This document shows positions 1 through 8,009 of a stretch of DNA of 26,268 bases, in pieces. Position 1 is the first letter of the stretch. Each line of letters starts with the position of its first letter. Source of the DNA: CF-113 sp035308345 (GTDB lineage Bacteria; Chloroflexota; Ktedonobacteria; Ktedonobacterales; Ktedonobacteraceae); the NCBI GenBank assembly GCA_035308345.1, contig DATGGW010000188.1, positions 1-26,268 on the forward strand. Reading direction: 5' to 3'. The notes beneath the pieces are model-generated. The model did no database searches, had not been told where the DNA came from, and saw nothing but the letters and a program-made list of their open reading frames with translations. The translations under genes and the position numbers were made by a program.

Positions 1-914
1 TCACCCGCCGAGACGCACACGCGCACGGACGAGAAATCGAAACGCTTCTCAGCATCCGGCAGGGCCAGCATACTGGCATATAGCGTGGGAACACCAAAGA
101 AAATAGTCGGGCGATAGCGCTGCACCACCTTGAACATATCCTCGGCCAGCGGGCGACCGGGATACAGCACCGTGCTGGCTCCCACGCCAAAGGGGAAGTA
201 CAGGCCATTGCCGAGGCCATAGGCAAAGTAGAGTTTCGCGGCAGAGAAGGTGATGTCATGCTCGTTGATGCCCAGAATGGGTTTAGCGTAGTATTCGATG
301 CAGAAGGTCATATCATGCTGCAGGTGGACGCAGCCCTTGGGAAAACCTGTGCTGCCAGAGCTATACAACCAGAGCGCGCTGTCATCTTTGCTGGTGCTGG
401 CCGCCTCCAGCGTAGGTGATGCCTTTTGCGACCACTTTTCAAAGTCGTGCAGCGCTGTCCTCTCCTGCTCGCCGCTCTCGTCCAGGCCAACCACGACCAC
501 GTGGCGCAGGTACTTGAGTTCGGGCAGTATGTGCGCCAGTTGCTTCCAGAGTGCTGCGTGAACGAGTAAGATGCGCGCCCGGCTGTCGTTGAGCATGTAA
601 ATATAATCGTTGGGTCGCAGCGATGTATTCAGGGGAATGGGTACCGCGCCTATTTTGATGGCGCCGAAGAAAGCAGCGGCCAACTGTGGCGAGTCGAGCA
701 TGAGCAGGGCCACACGCTGTTCCAGGTCGAGACCCAGGTTGAGCAGGCCATTGCCGATACGATTGGTAAGTTCGGCGACCTGCGCGTAGGTGTATGCCTG
801 TCCTTCATAATAAATAGCGGTTTTACTGCCGCGCTCCTCGACAAGATTATGATCTAAAAAGGCGGTCGCGGCGTTGAACCGATCCGGCACGACTACCGTC
901 GGGATGTTTGACAT
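1..914 (-). CDS. Benzoate-CoA ligase family acyl-CoA synthetase (5' part, cut by window start)
   Basis: This is an ANL-superfamily acyl/aryl-CoA synthetase, which activates a carboxylic acid to an acyl-adenylate and then to the CoA thioester. Only the first 304 residues are in the window; the frame stays open to base 1. The start is ATG at 914, preceded by AAAGAGG with 8 nt spacing. The N-terminal stretch (DRFNAATAFLDHN, residues 11-23) is the pattern I associate with benzoate/4-hydroxybenzoate-CoA ligases. The adenylate-forming P-loop YSSGSTGFPKG lies at residues 184-194, and FGVPTLYASML at 273-283 is also typical. The C-terminal lysine domain is missing. No pathway partner is visible, so the substrate is uncertain: aromatic acid is the best guess, another short or aryl acid is possible. 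The gene is divergent from the AT-rich TIR cassette. Confidence 0.85.
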   Translation of the reverse strand, partial: MSNIPTVVVPDRFNAATAFLDHNLVEERGSKTAIYYEGQAYTYAQVAELTNRIGNGLLNLGLDLEQRVALLMLDSPQLAAAFFGAIKIGAVPIPLNTSLRPNDYIYMLNDSRARILLVHAALWKQLAHILPELKYLRHVVVVGLDESGEQERTALHDFEKWSQKASPTLEAASTSKDDSALWLYSSGSTGFPKGCVHLQHDMTFCIEYYAKPILGINEHDITFSAAKLYFAYGLGNGLYFPFGVGASTVLYPGRPLAEDMFKVVQRYRPTIFFGVPTLYASMLALPDAEKRFDFSSVRVCVSAG

Positions 915-1046
915 AAGGCATACCTCTTTTCTTTTGGGGGCGCGGCCTATCCATGTGAACGCGCCCGATTCCCTTTCATTAGTATTTTACCTCAAACTCA
1001 GGTATAAGAGAAACTCTACCACCAGAGGCGTACCTCATTCAGAGCC

Positions 1047-1076
1047 TTGACAACAAAATAAATCATAAAGTAGTAT
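1047..1076 (+). promoter_or_regulatory. Candidate sigma-70-like promoter of the TIR cassette
   Basis: A perfect TTGACA lies at 1047-1052, followed after 18 nt by TAGTAT (1071-1076; 4/6 to TATAAT). It sits in the AT-rich gap between the divergent ligase and TIR genes and would give a leader of about 120 nt. An alternative -10, TATTAT at 1074-1079, has too long a spacer. This rests on pattern only. Confidence 0.4.
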
Positions 1077-1202
1077 TATTTTAAACTCGTTAAAAGAAGC
1101 AGTTCTCGAATTAATCCTTGTTTCTTGCAAAGAATACCCTTTCACTCAATAGCATAGAATGTTGCCCCAGGAAATGACATTGATTTTTTTGGAGGAAAGA
1201 TA

Positions 1203-3329
1203 GTGCTAACCAGTGATACTAATAAGTATGATATTTTTCTGAGCTATACGCATTTTGATGATGGGGAACAGCTAAGAATTACTAAACTCGTCAGTTCTAT
1301 GGAAACCATTTTTCGTGCATTAACCGGCCGTATTCTACGAGTTTTTCTCGATATTAGAACGATTGATACAGCCCAAATATGGGAAGAACGTATTCTTCAT
1401 GCAATTGAGAACAGCACTGTTCTGGTTGCTATTTTAACTCCATCTTACTTTACTTCTGAATGGTGTGGTAAAGAGTGGGATTATTTTATAAATCTTGAAA
1501 ACAAAAGCAGAGCATCCGGTAAAATATCTGCTGAACAAGGCTTGATTTTTCCGATCAAGCTGATCGACTGGAATAGAATCCTGAGACTTTCGGATATCGA
1601 GCAACGCCGTCTTGCGGAAGCTAGTCGAAGACAATTTATTAATTTTGAGAATCTTTTTCCGGGCGAGAAAGCCTTTGAGGATAGAGTTAAGAATTTAATG
1701 GATGATATTATCACTACTTTATCTCATTTGGAAAACAGAACGCGACTAACAAACAGTCCAGAAAATACAAACTTTGGAATGTCTCAATTTAATCAACTAA
1801 ATGGGCCAAATCAATTCGTAGCCAGACTGGGCACGAATAGGGAACAATTCATCCAGCGTTTAAGCCAGGCAGCACGTGTAACTATTATTGGTATTACTCA
1901 TGAAAAGCTTATTGAGTATTTGCAGCAAGCCCTGGATATTAAGAAAAGAGAGCAAGGGCCTGAAGCTTTCTGGCTCTCAATTCGTATTATCTTCCCAAGC
2001 GAGGCAGTACTCGCTGTGGTGTTTGATGATCTTGTAACGGAATTTCCAAAACGAATAGAAGCCAACTTGAAACGTACACGCATTGCTGGTCAAGCAAAAC
2101 GCGCTATATCTTACTTCCTGATTCGAGAAGGTCATCCACAACATTGGTACTTGTACGAGTACGATTTTATGCTCCCTTTTACGGGAGCAATCTTTGAGAT
2201 GCAAGATGGTCAGAAAGTCGTGCAAATCGCAACCATTCGACCGGGTTATAAAACCCATGAGCATTTATTCTTCGAGTTTTCCAGTGAGGCCAGCATAGTA
2301 GCATATTATCAAGCAGCATTTGAGGAGATTATTCACCATAGTCTTGAGCAAGATGAAATAGTATTAGTGGGTACTCCGCAATTTCAAGGGGGTTATGGAT
2401 TCATCTGTCAGCATGCAAGGTTTAGAAGAAGCGTTCTGCTGCCAAATCCCGATTCGAAGGATTGGCTTGCAGCTGTTCTTATAATTCTTTGGCATGAAGT
2501 GGACGGTAAAGCAAAGCCTTTGCTGCAAATCAGAACGAGTGAGAATGCTACCAGGGAGCTAGACAGACTTTCTAATCTTAGTGGCTACATCAACCAGCAG
2601 GATTGTCAAGAATTCGACACCGGAAAATCTAGAGAGTTTTTATTACTGCCATCCGCCTATGAGAATGCCACCAGGCGCGAACTGCAAGAGGAACTGGATA
2701 TTAAAGATTTTACCTGGCCTAAGCCTGAGCTAGTGGGTGAAGCACGCTTTTATTATCCAGATCGTGAAAATTTGTATTTTTACATTTGCCGGGTAAAGAT
2801 AGATTTCCCTCTTCATTGGATACAACCAGTTGCCCAGTTGCGGGATTGGACTTTCCAAGAAATTCTTAAGGTAAGGGAATATCAGGTACTCTCGATGGCT
2901 TGTACTTTGCTTGATATGGATAAGAATCATCTACGTCAACTGAATCTTGCTATACAAGTAATGTACGATAATTTGATTTTGCACCGGCAAATGGCAATTG
3001 CCCAACGCTTAATCGCGACAGTACAATTGACAGAGAATGAAGAAAAAGACTTCCAAGAATTGCAAAAAGAGCTGCGAGCCCTGATGATTCACTGCCAGGT
3101 TAAGTACGATTTTAATGGGAAACGCCGCACGGTTTTGGGACTTGCTGGTCTACAATACCGTGAATTTTTTAGTGTGTTGGTTCCAGTTTATGCCTCCTTG
3201 GGAGTAGAAGGAGCTGCTGAGTATTTGGAATGGCTTAGAACGGATGAAGTGGTTAGTATTTCTTTTGAACGCTTGCAAGCGCATTACGCAAATGCACAAT
3301 CTATCCACGATGCAATATTAGATTTATAA
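1203..3329 (+). CDS. TIR-domain protein with C-terminal Nudix-like domain (candidate defence effector)
   Basis: A 708-aa protein starting with GTG at 1203, with GGAGG at 1191-1195 (7 nt spacing). Residues 9-95 form a TIR domain: YDIFLSYTHFDD (9-20), FLDIRTI (48-54), then the SxxS-WCxxE block with TSEWCGKEW at 84-92. E91 aligns with the catalytic glutamate of NAD-cleaving TIR domains, so NADase or cyclic-ADP-ribose signalling activity is plausible. Residues about 205-400 form a central region I cannot assign. Residues about 410-570 resemble a Nudix fold: NLSGYI at 458-463, REL-EE at 492-497 and a following beta-rich stretch. The spacing between the glycine and the REL-EE helix is longer than in the canonical box, so hydrolase activity may be altered or lost. 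The C-terminal 130 residues are helical and unassigned. No membrane segment is evident. Base composition is AT-rich, unlike the flanks, suggesting transfer. The gene is directly followed by a methyltransferase. Confidence 0.8.
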   Translation: MLTSDTNKYDIFLSYTHFDDGEQLRITKLVSSMETIFRALTGRILRVFLDIRTIDTAQIWEERILHAIENSTVLVAILTPSYFTSEWCGKEWDYFINLENKSRASGKISAEQGLIFPIKLIDWNRILRLSDIEQRRLAEASRRQFINFENLFPGEKAFEDRVKNLMDDIITTLSHLENRTRLTNSPENTNFGMSQFNQLNGPNQFVARLGTNREQFIQRLSQAARVTIIGITHEKLIEYLQQALDIKKREQGPEAFWLSIRIIFPSEAVLAVVFDDLVTEFPKRIEANLKRTRIAGQAKRAISYFLIREGHPQHWYLYEYDFMLPFTGAIFEMQDGQKVVQIATIRPGYKTHEHLFFEFSSEASIVAYYQAAFEEIIHHSLEQDEIVLVGTPQFQGGYGFICQHARFRRSVLLPNPDSKDWLAAVLIILWHEVDGKAKPLLQIRTSENATRELDRLSNLSGYINQQDCQEFDTGKSREFLLLPSAYENATRRELQEELDIKDFTWPKPELVGEARFYYPDRENLYFYICRVKIDFPLHWIQPVAQLRDWTFQEILKVREYQVLSMACTLLDMDKNHLRQLNLAIQVMYDNLILHRQMAIAQRLIATVQLTENEEKDFQELQKELRALMIHCQVKYDFNGKRRTVLGLAGLQYREFFSVLVPVYASLGVEGAAEYLEWLRTDEVVSISFERLQAHYANAQSIHDAILDL

Positions 3330-3340
3330 GGAGAAGAAAT

Positions 3341-4000
3341 ATGACAGACTCATGGACGCCTGAAAAGGGTATTATCGAATTCTTCGACAAAGTTTATAGT
3401 CAATATGAACATTACTGGCAGCGACCTCCTAATCATTATTCCAAACCATGGGTTATGTTACTTGAAGCATTGTCTAATCGTCAACCAGGATTGGCATTGG
3501 ATTTAGGCTCTGGAGAAGGTATAGATGCCATCCGTCTAGCTCGCCTTGGTTACCAGGTAGACGCAGTAGAAGGCAGTGCCGTTGGCGCAGAAAAGACTGA
3601 AAGGTTTGCTCGTGAAGCTGGAGTGCGTGTGAACGTGATGCATATGGATGCGCAAGATTTTCAACCATCCCGACAATATGATCTTATTATCTGTAATGGA
3701 CTCTTGCATTACGTTGAAAATAAAGCTCTGATATTGCAGAGAATGCAACAAGCTACAAAGCCGGGGGGATACAATATGGTGTTTCTTTTTAGTAACTATA
3801 ATCCAGTTCCAGAATGCCACCGGATCATTAATGTTTACTGTGATAAGGAAGATGGTATCACCAGTTCCTTTTACCGTGATTGGCAACATACTCTATTTTT
3901 AGAGCATAATAAACAGGATCACGCTCATACAGATTTCCCACCACATCAACATAGCATGATTAAAATCGTAGCTAAAAAATCTGACGGTCTTCATCTATAA
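3341..4000 (+). CDS. Class I SAM-dependent methyltransferase linked to the TIR gene
   Basis: A 219-aa Rossmann-fold methyltransferase. Motif I is LALDLGSGEG at residues 51-60, the acidic end of motif II is E77 (AVEGS), an acidic MDAQDF lies at 102-107, motif IV-like YDLIICNGLLHYV at 113-125, and the post-motif PGG at 141-143. The arrangement resembles TehB/UbiE-like small-molecule methyltransferases, but the substrate cannot be told. The ATG at 3341 is 11 nt after the TIR stop. Its ribosome site AAGGAGAAG (3328-3336) overlaps that TAA stop, so the two genes should be translationally coupled. It shares the AT-rich composition of the TIR gene. A histidine-rich stretch near the C-terminus (residues 194-204) is unusual. 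It could modify a metabolite, nucleic acid or protein in the same response, or be a passenger gene. Confidence 0.8.
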   Translation: MTDSWTPEKGIIEFFDKVYSQYEHYWQRPPNHYSKPWVMLLEALSNRQPGLALDLGSGEGIDAIRLARLGYQVDAVEGSAVGAEKTERFAREAGVRVNVMHMDAQDFQPSRQYDLIICNGLLHYVENKALILQRMQQATKPGGYNMVFLFSNYNPVPECHRIINVYCDKEDGITSSFYRDWQHTLFLEHNKQDHAHTDFPPHQHSMIKIVAKKSDGLHL

Positions 4001-4052
4001 CCCTGGGCATCGGTTGTTTGCCTTGCTTCGCCCCGTGGCCTGGGCTGAGATT

Positions 4053-4832
4053 TCACTGCAGTGGCCGGTCATAGGTGGTTAGTGAGGGCTGCAACCCCAG
4101 GTACAAGAGAAACTCCCGATTGCCATCGCGTCCATAGATCGGTGAGTCGGTCAGTCCTCGCACCTGCAGCGGCGTATGCTCTGCGATCCACGCCTGCAAC
4201 TCCTCGACGACGCGCGCATGCACCGCCGGGTCGCTGATAACGCCCGCGCCCCGGTCAACCTCGGCTTTGCCCGCCTCAAATTGCGGCTTGACCAGGGCCA
4301 CTACCCATGCCTCCGGCGCCAGCAAAGGAAGCAGTGGCGGCAGTATGAGGCGCAGGGAGATGAAAGAGACATCGATCACAGCGCATTGTATGGGTTCGGG
4401 CAGCGTTGTAACGTGACGCATATTGGTATGCTCCATCACCACCACGCGCGGGTCGTTGCGCAGCGTCCACGCCAGTTGCCCGCGCCCGACATCGATGGCA
4501 TAGACGCGCCGCGCTCCGTGCTGGAGCAGGCAATCGGTAAACCCGCCGGTAGAGGACCCGATATCGAGCGCCACCAGCCCGCTCGCATCAAGCGCGAAGG
4601 TTTGCAGCGCCTTTTCAAGCTTGAGGCCGCCCCGGCTGACGTATTTCAGCGCGCCGCTGTTCCCCGTGATGCGGTATTCGGCATCGAGTGGCGCCAGCAT
4701 ACCGGGCTTATCGGCCAGGCGATCGCCAAGATAGACCTGGCCCGCCATGATGAGCGCGCGCGCGCGTTCCCGGCTTGGGGCCAGGCCGCGCCTCACCAAT
4801 GCGATATCGAGTCGCTCTTTATTCGCTGCCAT
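4053..4832 (-). CDS. tlyA: TlyA family rRNA 2'-O-methyltransferase
   Basis: A 259-aa protein of the TlyA/hemolysin-A family, which in studied bacteria 2'-O-methylates cytidines in 16S and/or 23S rRNA. An S4 RNA-binding domain covers residues about 5-65 (ERLDIALVRRGLAPSRERA). An FtsJ-like methyltransferase domain follows, with SAM loop ALDIGSSTGGFTD at 88-100. The family's K-D-K-E tetrad is visible as K71 (RGGLKLEKA), D154 (VIDVSFISL), K182 (VKPQFEAG) and E240 (GNREFLLYL). Length is normal. The ATG at 4832 is 1 nt downstream of the stop of the ROK gene (TAACATG), with no good separate ribosome site, so translation is probably coupled. It faces the methyltransferase of the TIR cassette across a 52-nt convergent gap. 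Confidence 0.92.
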   Translation of the reverse strand: MAANKERLDIALVRRGLAPSRERARALIMAGQVYLGDRLADKPGMLAPLDAEYRITGNSGALKYVSRGGLKLEKALQTFALDASGLVALDIGSSTGGFTDCLLQHGARRVYAIDVGRGQLAWTLRNDPRVVVMEHTNMRHVTTLPEPIQCAVIDVSFISLRLILPPLLPLLAPEAWVVALVKPQFEAGKAEVDRGAGVISDPAVHARVVEELQAWIAEHTPLQVRGLTDSPIYGRDGNREFLLYLGLQPSLTTYDRPLQ

Positions 4833-4833
4833 G

Positions 4834-5928
4834 TTATGTTTTCTGGTAGTAATAGCATAATGCGCCCGCGCCGATGAGCCCCACGTTGACGCCCAGTTCC
4901 GCTATGCTGATACGCACTGACTCGTAGGGGGCGCGCATAGTGCGTTCCTGGGTGATGCGCCTGGCTGGTTCCATCAGCATGTCACCCATCATAGTAACAC
5001 CCCCGCCCAGGATAATACGATCCGGGTTAAAGATATGAATGATATTGACGAGGCCTACACCGAGCGCCTCGCCCGCCTGCGCGATAATCTCGCGCGCCAG
5101 GGGAATGCCTGCTTCCGCTGCTCGCGCAACTGTGTGCGCATTGACGCGCGGAGCCTCCTCAACGCCTCCCCACTCGTCGGGTTCGCTCAGATCTTGCGCG
5201 GCGGGTAAAGCAGCCTGATCTGGAATAGTGGTGGGATGTTCCAGCATCGTATCGACGAAAGCCAGCAGCGCGGCTCCCTGGCCGGCTGCGATGGCTTCAT
5301 TGGTCATGCGCGCGATAGCAGTGCCGGACGCGTAATATTCCAGGCAGCCCAGGTTGCCGCAGTTGCAGCGCTCGCCTTTCCAATCAATCGACATATGCCC
5401 CAGCTCTGCTGCTGTCCCGCTGACACCCTCGAAAAGTTTACCGCCGATGATCACGCCGCCGCCGATGCCTGTGCTGACGGTCAGGTACACCATATCTTTA
5501 CAGCCCCGTCCCGCGCCAAACATATATTCGCCCAGGGCTGCCGTGTTTGCATCGTTCTCGATGTAGATGGGAAACTGGTATGGTTGGTAACGTCGCTGAA
5601 AAATTTCGCGCAGCGGCACGCGCTCCCAGGCGGGTAAGTTGGGTGGAGAGTAAATAATGCCCGTGCGGTTATCCAGGGGGCCAGGCGTTGCGACCCCTAT
5701 GCCTGTAATGGAGTCGAAGGTGACATGCGCCTCTTTGAGCGCTTGCTCTATGGCATTGAAGACACGCGGGATAGTGTGCTCAGGTTTGGGATATTCTCCG
5801 GTGGGCATGCTGACACGCGAGAGTAACTGCGCACCCTGTAGCACGGCGGCGCGCAATTGCGTTCCACCGATGTCTACGCCTATTACAAGCGGCAAAGTCC
5901 CCTGGTCGGCTGAAATGGCGTCGTTCAT
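4834..5928 (-). CDS. ROK family sugar kinase (glucokinase-like)
   Basis: A 364-aa ROK (repressor/ORF/kinase) protein without a DNA-binding N-terminus, so a kinase rather than a repressor. The phosphate loop DIGGTQLR spans residues 19-26. ENDAN at 125-129 supplies the catalytic Asp (D127). The ROK zinc site is H178 with C188, C190 and C195 (CNCGNLGC). ATP-dependent phosphorylation of glucose or another hexose in the cytoplasm is expected. Residues about 225-262 form an acidic, proline-rich insertion (PAAQDLSEPDEWGG) that makes the protein longer than the usual 300-320 aa. A GGAG lies 13 nt upstream of the ATG. It is the first gene of a two-gene unit with tlyA and divergent from the molybdoenzyme. 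Confidence 0.88.
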   Translation of the reverse strand: MNDAISADQGTLPLVIGVDIGGTQLRAAVLQGAQLLSRVSMPTGEYPKPEHTIPRVFNAIEQALKEAHVTFDSITGIGVATPGPLDNRTGIIYSPPNLPAWERVPLREIFQRRYQPYQFPIYIENDANTAALGEYMFGAGRGCKDMVYLTVSTGIGGGVIIGGKLFEGVSGTAAELGHMSIDWKGERCNCGNLGCLEYYASGTAIARMTNEAIAAGQGAALLAFVDTMLEHPTTIPDQAALPAAQDLSEPDEWGGVEEAPRVNAHTVARAAEAGIPLAREIIAQAGEALGVGLVNIIHIFNPDRIILGGGVTMMGDMLMEPARRITQERTMRAPYESVRISIAELGVNVGLIGAGALCYYYQKT

Positions 5929-6040
5929 ATCGTATCGTGTTCTCCTTCGTAACTCTCCTGTGTAGTCTGTTGTAGATGATACTGCATTTGAGAAGTCGGG
6001 ACAAGGGTATTTATCAAGTAAATAAAGGCTGTCATTATCG

Positions 6041-6049
6041 TGCTATAGT
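6041..6049 (+). promoter_or_regulatory. Extended -10 promoter element before the molybdoenzyme gene
   Basis: TGCTATAGT matches an extended -10 (TG-N-TATAnT). It predicts a transcript start near 6056 and a leader of about 50 nt. No good -35 is seen at the right distance, which is usual for extended -10 promoters. The same TGCTATA motif precedes uvrC and the gene at 23449. Confidence 0.4.
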
Positions 6050-6105
6050 ATGTAAAGATGGAGCATACATAACAAGCAAAATATGTTCTGGAAAGTCCTA
6101 TTGAT

Positions 6106-7779
6106 ATGAAAATTGCATTCTCGCGCAACAAAGGGCCATTCAGGATTGGTTTCCTGGCCGGCCTGGCGGCTGGTGTCGTCGCTTCTGTGGCGATGCTTTT
6201 TATCTATGTGACATGGAATGGTGTATCGCTGCCCGATGTTTTTGGCTCTGAACTGGTCACACTGATGCCCCTATCGCTGTTTGATTATTTGCACCAGTTA
6301 ATTGGTGAGGATGCTAAAACTATTCTATTCTATGGTGTTCTGGTGGGGCAGTGCCTCGTGTTCGCGCTGAGTGGGGCGTTCTATTATCGCTTCATGAATG
6401 CCCGGCAAGCGCAGGGAGATCGCTTGCTCTGGCATCACGGGTTGATGCTGGCCGCGATCCTGTGGCTCTTCGCCGGTGGGATACTGCTGCCGCTGACGAA
6501 TGCTGGTTTCTTCGGCGCGAGCCTGGATGCCGGTATCGGTGTAGGTATGCTGAGCCTGGGCATAGTCGGCGTCATCTTTGGCCTGGTCTTCGTTTATGTC
6601 GCGAACTGGCTGGCGGCTTCCCTGATCGTCGTGGACGCGGGCGCAATAAATCAAGCCTCCACAAGGCGTGAAGAACTGCTGGCCGAGGAGCAGGATGGGA
6701 CAGTTTCGCGCCGCACCTTGCTGAAGCGCGGCCTGGTAACGGCGGGCATCGTATTGGCGGGAGCGGGTATCTGGCGCTTTATCACGAGTGGCGCCAGCGC
6801 GTCAAAAGTGCCTGTGGCCCAGTTATTGAAGAATTACAAGAGTAAGATTGTGCCGCCGCCAACGCCCAATTATGGCGAGATCCAGCCCGCGCCTTTTCTC
6901 TCTCCCGAAATCGTCCCGAACGATCAGTTTTACCTGGTTTCGAAGAACCTCTCTGGCGATCCCACTGTTGACGGCTCCTCCTGGAGTTTGCGTGTTGATG
7001 GCGAGGTCGAGCGGCCTTTCACCCTCAACTACCAGCAGTTGATGTCCCAGCCTATGCAGCAGCAGTACGAGTCGCTGATGTGCATTAGCAACGATGTCGG
7101 CGGCCCCTATATGGGCAATGCGAAATGGGAGGGCATTCAACTGGCCGCTCTGTTGCAGCGCGCGGGCGTGAAAAGCGGCGCGACTAAAGTCGTTTTTCAT
7201 GCAGCCGATGATTATAGCGACAGCATTCACCTCAGCAAAGCTCTGGAACCGACAACACTGCTCGCGGTTCGCATGAACGGCGTCGCGCTGCCGCAGGAAC
7301 ATGGTTTTCCAGTGCGTATGCTGGTGCCAGGTATTTATGGAATGAAGCACTGCAAGTGGCTAAATCATATCGAAGTAGTGAATTATAACTTCCTGGGCTA
7401 CTGGCAACAGCTCGGCTGGAACGACCTTGCCAACGTGCGCCTGACTTCGCGCATCGATACACCCCTGGATGGCGGCAACGTTCTCGCCAATCGCACGACC
7501 TACATTGCAGGCGTGGCTTTTTCGGGTAACAAAGGTATCAGCGAGGTGGATGTCAGCCTCGACTCCGGCCAGACCTGGCAGCGCGCCGTCCTCAAACAGC
7601 CAGGGTCGGATCTAACCTGGGTGATCTGGGAATACGCCTGGAAGCCGACAACGAGGAGCAACGTGATAATCACGGTGCGCGCCATCGACATGGAAGGCAA
7701 TGTGCAGGACCCCAACATAGCACCCCCCTTACCAAATGGGTCATCGGGCTACCACAGTATCTCCACCATCGTTTCATAG
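6106..7779 (+). CDS. Membrane-anchored molybdopterin-dependent oxidoreductase (sulfite oxidase fold)
   Basis: A 557-aa fusion. Residues 1-175 carry about four hydrophobic helices (about 14-36, 72-96, 111-131, 143-175). A twin-arginine-like motif SRRTLLKRG follows at 201-209 just before a fifth hydrophobic segment (210-227). Residues about 260-440 are an oxidoreductase molybdopterin-binding domain of the sulfite oxidase/YedY class; C326 in LMCISNDVGG is the expected molybdenum-ligating cysteine. A C-terminal Mo-co dimerisation-like beta domain spans about 445-550 (VDVSLDSGQTW). With an N-in topology, four helices bring the RR motif to the cytoplasm, and the fifth would carry a folded Mo domain outside. 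The substrate is unknown and no heme partner lies nearby. The start is ATG at 6106 with GGAAAG 10 nt upstream. Residues 176-186 (VDAGAINQAST) derive from a degenerate dispersed repeat. Confidence 0.85.
   Translation: MKIAFSRNKGPFRIGFLAGLAAGVVASVAMLFIYVTWNGVSLPDVFGSELVTLMPLSLFDYLHQLIGEDAKTILFYGVLVGQCLVFALSGAFYYRFMNARQAQGDRLLWHHGLMLAAILWLFAGGILLPLTNAGFFGASLDAGIGVGMLSLGIVGVIFGLVFVYVANWLAASLIVVDAGAINQASTRREELLAEEQDGTVSRRTLLKRGLVTAGIVLAGAGIWRFITSGASASKVPVAQLLKNYKSKIVPPPTPNYGEIQPAPFLSPEIVPNDQFYLVSKNLSGDPTVDGSSWSLRVDGEVERPFTLNYQQLMSQPMQQQYESLMCISNDVGGPYMGNAKWEGIQLAALLQRAGVKSGATKVVFHAADDYSDSIHLSKALEPTTLLAVRMNGVALPQEHGFPVRMLVPGIYGMKHCKWLNHIEVVNYNFLGYWQQLGWNDLANVRLTSRIDTPLDGGNVLANRTTYIAGVAFSGNKGISEVDVSLDSGQTWQRAVLKQPGSDLTWVIWEYAWKPTTRSNVIITVRAIDMEGNVQDPNIAPPLPNGSSGYHSISTIVS
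6632..6660. repeat. Degenerate copy of the GGACGCG palindromic repeat inside a CDS
   Basis: GGACGCGGGCGCAATAAATC resembles the reverse form of the dispersed repeat (GGACGCGATAAATCGCGTCC) with an internal duplication and substitutions. It falls in the loop between the membrane helices and the twin-arginine motif of the molybdoenzyme and keeps the frame. It is the weakest copy in the window. Confidence 0.4.
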
Positions 7780-7800
7780 ATAGGACACAATATAGACGGC

Positions 7801-7898
7801 GCAGGAACCAGGGGCTGGGCGCCTGGGCCTGCCAGTACCCTATACGGTGGCGCCTCCGTTCGTGTAGGGTAGGGGCGCACCCTTGCGGTCGCCCTGGA
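7801..7898. repeat. Dispersed GC-rich repeat, intergenic copy
   Basis: The block 7801-7850 (GGGGCTGGGCGCCTGGGCCT at its core) matches, with a few differences, the reverse complement of 19307-19355 inside selB; both end in TACCCTATAC. The adjacent 7865-7898 carries another widespread element (GTAGGGTAGGGGCG, then CCTTGCGGTCGCCC) also found at 10900-10919 and 21245-21258. The whole gap between the molybdoenzyme and the sigma factor is largely repeat-derived. Confidence 0.65.
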
Positions 7899-8009
7899 AA
7901 TACTCGACGAAAGTGTCCGCTTTCCACGCCTTCGATGATTATAGTAGTGAAGGCCGAACGCATATTTTATGGCAAAGCCTTTCTGAAAGGCCGCTGGGGT
8001 AAGGCCAAA

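Noticed and set aside
4001..4052. Terminator in the convergent gap between the methyltransferase and tlyA
   Set aside because: No stable stem with a T-run on either strand could be seen.
4176..4877. A 233-codon + strand open frame opposite tlyA
   Set aside because: Antisense to TlyA with its complete catalytic tetrad; composition artefact.
7935..8009. N-terminal extension of the sigma factor from an upstream ATG
   Set aside because: No ribosome site and the added residues do not resemble sigma region 1 or 2; the ATG at 8010 fits better.
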